Below are positions 29,238-32,101 of a DNA stretch of 32,101 nt, piece by piece. Position 1 is the stretch's first letter. Each line of letters starts with the position of its first letter. The notes under the pieces are model-generated. The model had not been told where the DNA came from. It saw nothing but the letters and a program-made list of their open reading frames with translations, and did not search any database. The DNA comes from Acidobacteriota bacterium (GTDB lineage Bacteria > Acidobacteriota > Aminicenantia > UBA2199): contig JAHIKI010000082.1 in assembly GCA_018897435.1 (NCBI GenBank), positions 1-32,101 on the forward strand. Direction: 5' to 3'. Position numbers and translations under genes: made by a program.

Positions 29238-31991
29238 ATGTCAAAAAGATCGATCAATTGGGGATTGTTGGCAATGATACTGTTATCTTTGGCAGGAGGC
29301 GGTGCCCTGGGCGAAGCCGCCGCGGCCGGAAAAATTGATATTCCCTACCAGAAGTTCATCCTGGACAACGGTTTGACGCTCATCGTCCACGAGGACCACA
29401 AGGCGCCGATCGTGGCCTTCAACGTCTGGTACCATGTGGGCTCCAAGAACGAAAAACCTGGACGGACGGGTTTCGCCCACCTTTTCGAGCACCTGATGTT
29501 CAACGGCAGTGAGAATTACAATGACGATTACTTCAAGCCCATGCAGAAAGTCGGGGCCACCGACCTTAACGGCACGACCAACGAGGACCGGACCAACTAT
29601 TTCGAGAATGTGCCTACTCCGGCTTTCGACCTGGCTTTGTGGCTGGAATCGGACCGCATGGGCCACTTGAAGGGCGCCATCGACCAGGCCAAGCTCGACG
29701 AACAGCGCGGCGTGGTGCAGAACGAGAAGCGTCAATACGACAACGAGCCCTACAGTATCGCCGAAGAATTGATCGCCAAGGCCTGTTTTCCGGCCGGACA
29801 TCCCTATTCCTGGACGGTGATCGGTTCCATGGAAGACCTGGCGGCTGCCAAGCTGGAGGACGCTCACCAGTGGTTCTCGACCTATTACGGGCCGAACAAC
29901 GCCGTAATCGTCATTGCCGGCGATATCGACGCCCAGACGGCTTTGGCCAAGGTCAAGCAATATTTCGGCGACATCCCGCCTTGTCCGCCCATTGCCAGGC
30001 ACGAGGCCTGGATCGCCAAGCGCAGCGGCGAGCAGCGCCAGACCGTAGAGGACCGTGTGCCGCAGGCCCGGATCACCAAGATCTGGAACGTGCCGCAGAT
30101 TCTCACGGCGGAAAACGACCGCCTGCTTCTGGCCGCGCAGTTGCTGGGTTCGGGCAAGACCTCGCGCCTGTACAAGCGCCTGGTCTACGATGACCAGATT
30201 GCCACCAACGTGAGTGTTTACATCGACAATCGCGAGATTGCCGGGCTTTTCACCATCCAGGTCGACGTGAAGCTCGGAGTGGAAACGGCCAAGGTGGAGC
30301 AGGCGATCGATGAAGAATTGCGGCGATTTCTGGCCTCGGGGCCGGAGCCGAACGAGCTGGAAAAAGTGCGCATGCAGTTCCTGGCGGGTTTCATCCGCGG
30401 CAGTGAACGCATCGGCGGTTTTGGCGGCAAGTCGGATATCCTGGCCCGCAGCCAGGTTTTTGGCGGCAGGCCCGACGCCTACCGCGTTTCCCTGGAAAAT
30501 ATCGCTGCGACCACTCCCGCCGCCTTGAAAGCGACGGTTTGCAAATGGTTGGCTGACGGCGTCTACACCCTGGAAATCCGGCCTTATCCGGAAATGACGG
30601 CCGGCAAAAGCACGGTGGACCGCAGCAAAATGCCCGAACCCGGTCCGGCTCCGCAGGTACTCTTTCCCGATTTCCAGCGTTTCACTCTGGAAAACGGCAT
30701 GAAGGTCATCCTGGCCGAGCGCCATTCCGTGCCGGTGGTGCGCCTGAACCTGATATTGGACGCGGGTTTCGCCACCGACCAAGCGGGGATCGCCGGCACC
30801 GCCGAACTGGCCATGGCCATGCTCGACGAGGGAACGGCCCGGCGCACGGCCCTGCAGATCAGCGAGGAACTCGCCCTGCTCGGCGCCAATCTGGGCAGCG
30901 GCTCCGACCTGGACACATCCTTCGTCATTCTAACCACGCTGAAGGAGAAGCTGGACGCCGCCCTGGACATTTACGCCGACATCATACTCAATCCCCAGTT
31001 TCCCGAAGCCGATTTTATGAGGCTGCAGAAACTGCAGATCGCCCAGATCCAGCAGGAGAAGAGTTCACCGTTCACCATGGCCCTGCGCGTTTTCCCGAAA
31101 CTGATCTACGGCGAAGGCCATGCCTACAGCAACCCGTTTTCGGGTTCCGGTTTTGAAGATTCCGTGCCCAAGCTGACGCGCCAACACCTGCTGGCTTTCC
31201 ACCAGACCTGGTTCAAATCCGACCACGCCACGCTGGTCGTGGTCGGTGACACCACTGTGGCGGAGATGAAACCCAGGCTGGAGAAGCTGTTCAAGAATTG
31301 GCTCCCCGGCCCGATCCTGGTCAAGAATATCACCGCCGTGCCCCTTAAAACCAAGCCGGCTGTTTACATCATCGACAAACCCGCGTCGCCCCAATCCGTG
31401 GTGATCGCCGGACAGCTGGCGCCTTCTTCGGCCGACCCTGAGCGCATCGCCATGGAGACCATGAATTTCATCCTGGGCGGCGACTTCGTTTCACGCCTGA
31501 ACATGAACATCCGCGAAGAAAAGCATTGGAGTTACGGCGCCGGTTCGTTCATGACCGGGGCCCGCGGCCAGCAGCCCTTCATCGCCTACGCTCCGGTGCA
31601 GGCCGACAAGACTAAGGAGACCATCGAGGAGATCCGCAAAGAGCTGGAGGGCATGCTGGGTAAAAAACCGATCACAGCGGAAGAATTCGGCAATGCCAAA
31701 AAGAGCCAGACCCTGCAGTTGCCCGGTCTCTGGGAAACCATGGCCGCGGTACAGCAATCCCTCACCGAAATGGTGCGCTTCGGCTTGAGCGACGATTATT
31801 ATAAACAGTATCCCCAGCGGGTGCGGCAGTTGGAAATAGAGGATTTGAACCGCGCCGCCCGCAAGGTGATCCATCCCGAGAGCGTGCAGTGGCTGGTGGT
31901 CGGCGACCGGGCCGTGATCGAACCCAGGATCCGCGAGCTCGGCATTGCGGATATCTTCGTGATCGACAGCGACGGCAATCCGGTGAAGTAG
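29238..31991 (+). CDS. Exported M16-family zinc metallopeptidase (two-domain, pitrilysin-like)
   Basis: A 917-residue periplasmic or envelope peptidase with signal peptide (WGLLAMILLSLAGGGALGEA). The first half is the catalytic M16 domain: inverted zinc motif HLFEH at 81-85 in GFAHLFEHLMFNGS, with the third ligand probably E163 in VVQNEKRQ, 78 residues later. The second half (from about 470, FQRFTLENGMKVILAERHSVPVV) is a second M16 unit whose metal site is lost (ELAMAMLDEGT in place of HxxEH) but which keeps the substrate-binding IREEKHWSYGAG arginine-tyrosine region. This is the usual pitrilysin-type clamshell that degrades peptides. A strong ribosome-binding site precedes it, and it appears to be a single-gene unit with its own promoter. 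GC-rich codon use matches the left flank, which supports this being host chromosome. Confidence 0.95.
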   Translation: MSKRSINWGLLAMILLSLAGGGALGEAAAAGKIDIPYQKFILDNGLTLIVHEDHKAPIVAFNVWYHVGSKNEKPGRTGFAHLFEHLMFNGSENYNDDYFKPMQKVGATDLNGTTNEDRTNYFENVPTPAFDLALWLESDRMGHLKGAIDQAKLDEQRGVVQNEKRQYDNEPYSIAEELIAKACFPAGHPYSWTVIGSMEDLAAAKLEDAHQWFSTYYGPNNAVIVIAGDIDAQTALAKVKQYFGDIPPCPPIARHEAWIAKRSGEQRQTVEDRVPQARITKIWNVPQILTAENDRLLLAAQLLGSGKTSRLYKRLVYDDQIATNVSVYIDNREIAGLFTIQVDVKLGVETAKVEQAIDEELRRFLASGPEPNELEKVRMQFLAGFIRGSERIGGFGGKSDILARSQVFGGRPDAYRVSLENIAATTPAALKATVCKWLADGVYTLEIRPYPEMTAGKSTVDRSKMPEPGPAPQVLFPDFQRFTLENGMKVILAERHSVPVVRLNLILDAGFATDQAGIAGTAELAMAMLDEGTARRTALQISEELALLGANLGSGSDLDTSFVILTTLKEKLDAALDIYADIILNPQFPEADFMRLQKLQIAQIQQEKSSPFTMALRVFPKLIYGEGHAYSNPFSGSGFEDSVPKLTRQHLLAFHQTWFKSDHATLVVVGDTTVAEMKPRLEKLFKNWLPGPILVKNITAVPLKTKPAVYIIDKPASPQSVVIAGQLAPSSADPERIAMETMNFILGGDFVSRLNMNIREEKHWSYGAGSFMTGARGQQPFIAYAPVQADKTKETIEEIRKELEGMLGKKPITAEEFGNAKKSQTLQLPGLWETMAAVQQSLTEMVRFGLSDDYYKQYPQRVRQLEIEDLNRAARKVIHPESVQWLVVGDRAVIEPRIRELGIADIFVIDSDGNPVK

Positions 31992-32002
31992 TTTCACCGG
32001 AT
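31978..32002 (+). terminator. Hairpin across the M16 stop codon, possible terminator
   Basis: ATCCGGTGAA (31978-31987) and TTCACCGGAT (31993-32002) form a perfect 10-bp stem with a GTAGT loop containing most of the TAG stop (31989-31991). The T-run (TTTTTT, about 32016-32022) comes some 15 nt later, so it is not a classical intrinsic terminator. It may still stop transcription or protect the 3' end. Confidence 0.4.
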
Positions 32003-32101
32003 ACTCGAGTTTGGCCTTTTTTCAGGAAGATTTATGTTGTTAGGCAACGGGAACCCCTAGTGTTGAGCGTATAACACAGCAGTCTGCATGTTTGGGTACC
32101 A

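Noticed and set aside
29283..30782. A 499-codon open frame on the minus strand
   Set aside because: It lies entirely antisense to the M16 peptidase, whose signal peptide, HxxEH motif and ribosome-binding site are convincing. GC-rich third positions open such shadow frames; the translation has no domain I recognise.
1..32101. tRNA, rRNA, tmRNA or riboswitch genes
   Set aside because: No T-loop GGTTCGAATCC-like motifs with matching acceptor stems and no conserved riboswitch cores were seen in any intergenic gap on either strand. A covariance-model scan could still find something diverged.

Overview
The window looks like a chromosome segment of a GC-rich, Gram-negative-type, probably anaerobic uncultured bacterium. 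The exported proteins (a LolA-like protein, an 11-box BNR/sortilin-like protein, a two-domain M16 peptidase, a DUF4097-like protein) and the abundant intergenic repeats fit the Acidobacteriota/Candidatus Aminicenantes neighbourhood. That placement is an impression from gene content, not a phylogeny.

Left flank (1-13.1 kb, GC-rich, housekeeping-like): the 3' end of an NSS-type Na+-dependent transporter; an APC amino-acid permease on the minus strand; clpS-clpA behind a good sigma70-like promoter; a translationally coupled pair of exported proteins (LolA-like, then BNR repeats); an exported protein of unknown function; a small putative outer-membrane barrel; a double zf-TFIIB zinc protein; a cyclase-family hydrolase with a coupled leader ORF; and a 66-aa minus-strand ORF with a palindromic operator candidate. 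Gaps between genes hold several families of short degenerate repeats, often arranged as inverted pairs.

Accessory island (about 13.25-27.9 kb, mostly AT-rich). Two copies of the same integron-like platform lie in direct orientation, 4.7 kb apart. Each has a 134-bp promoter-bearing repeat (A), a decayed remnant of a tyrosine recombinase ending RSPLDEID, and a 151-bp attI-like region ending in GTTAGGC or GTTATAC. The first platform is followed by a Type II restriction-modification pair. The second is followed by a 606-aa DUF262/HNH (GmrSD-like) gene that ends in a convincing attC site. Between the platforms lie a Dam-type methyltransferase with a broken partner gene and two 243-bp copies of the 3' end of a dihydrolipoamide dehydrogenase-like gene. 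Next comes a branched-chain-amino-acid-type (Liv) ABC operon: binding protein, HemN-like radical SAM enzyme, small membrane protein, LivH, LivM, LivG, LivF. It carries two gene-bearing repeat-bounded elements: a GIY-YIG gene between perfect 12-bp inverted repeats just before the binding-protein gene, and an S23/four-helix-bundle (IVS-type) gene between degenerate inverted repeats separating livH from livM. Related repeat sequence also lies in frame inside livH and livF. The operon breaks off after a 23-codon stub, which abuts a 36-codon tail of a GC-rich minus-strand host gene.

Right flank (28.2-32.1 kb, GC-rich): a DUF4097-like exported protein with DGSGD repeats (minus strand) and a full-length exported M16 peptidase with a hairpin over its stop codon.

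My reading is that the island records repeated acquisition of defence genes through a degraded integron whose integrase has the same orientation as its cassettes, and later colonisation of a transferred transporter operon by small repeat-bounded elements. No tRNA, rRNA or CRISPR array was seen.
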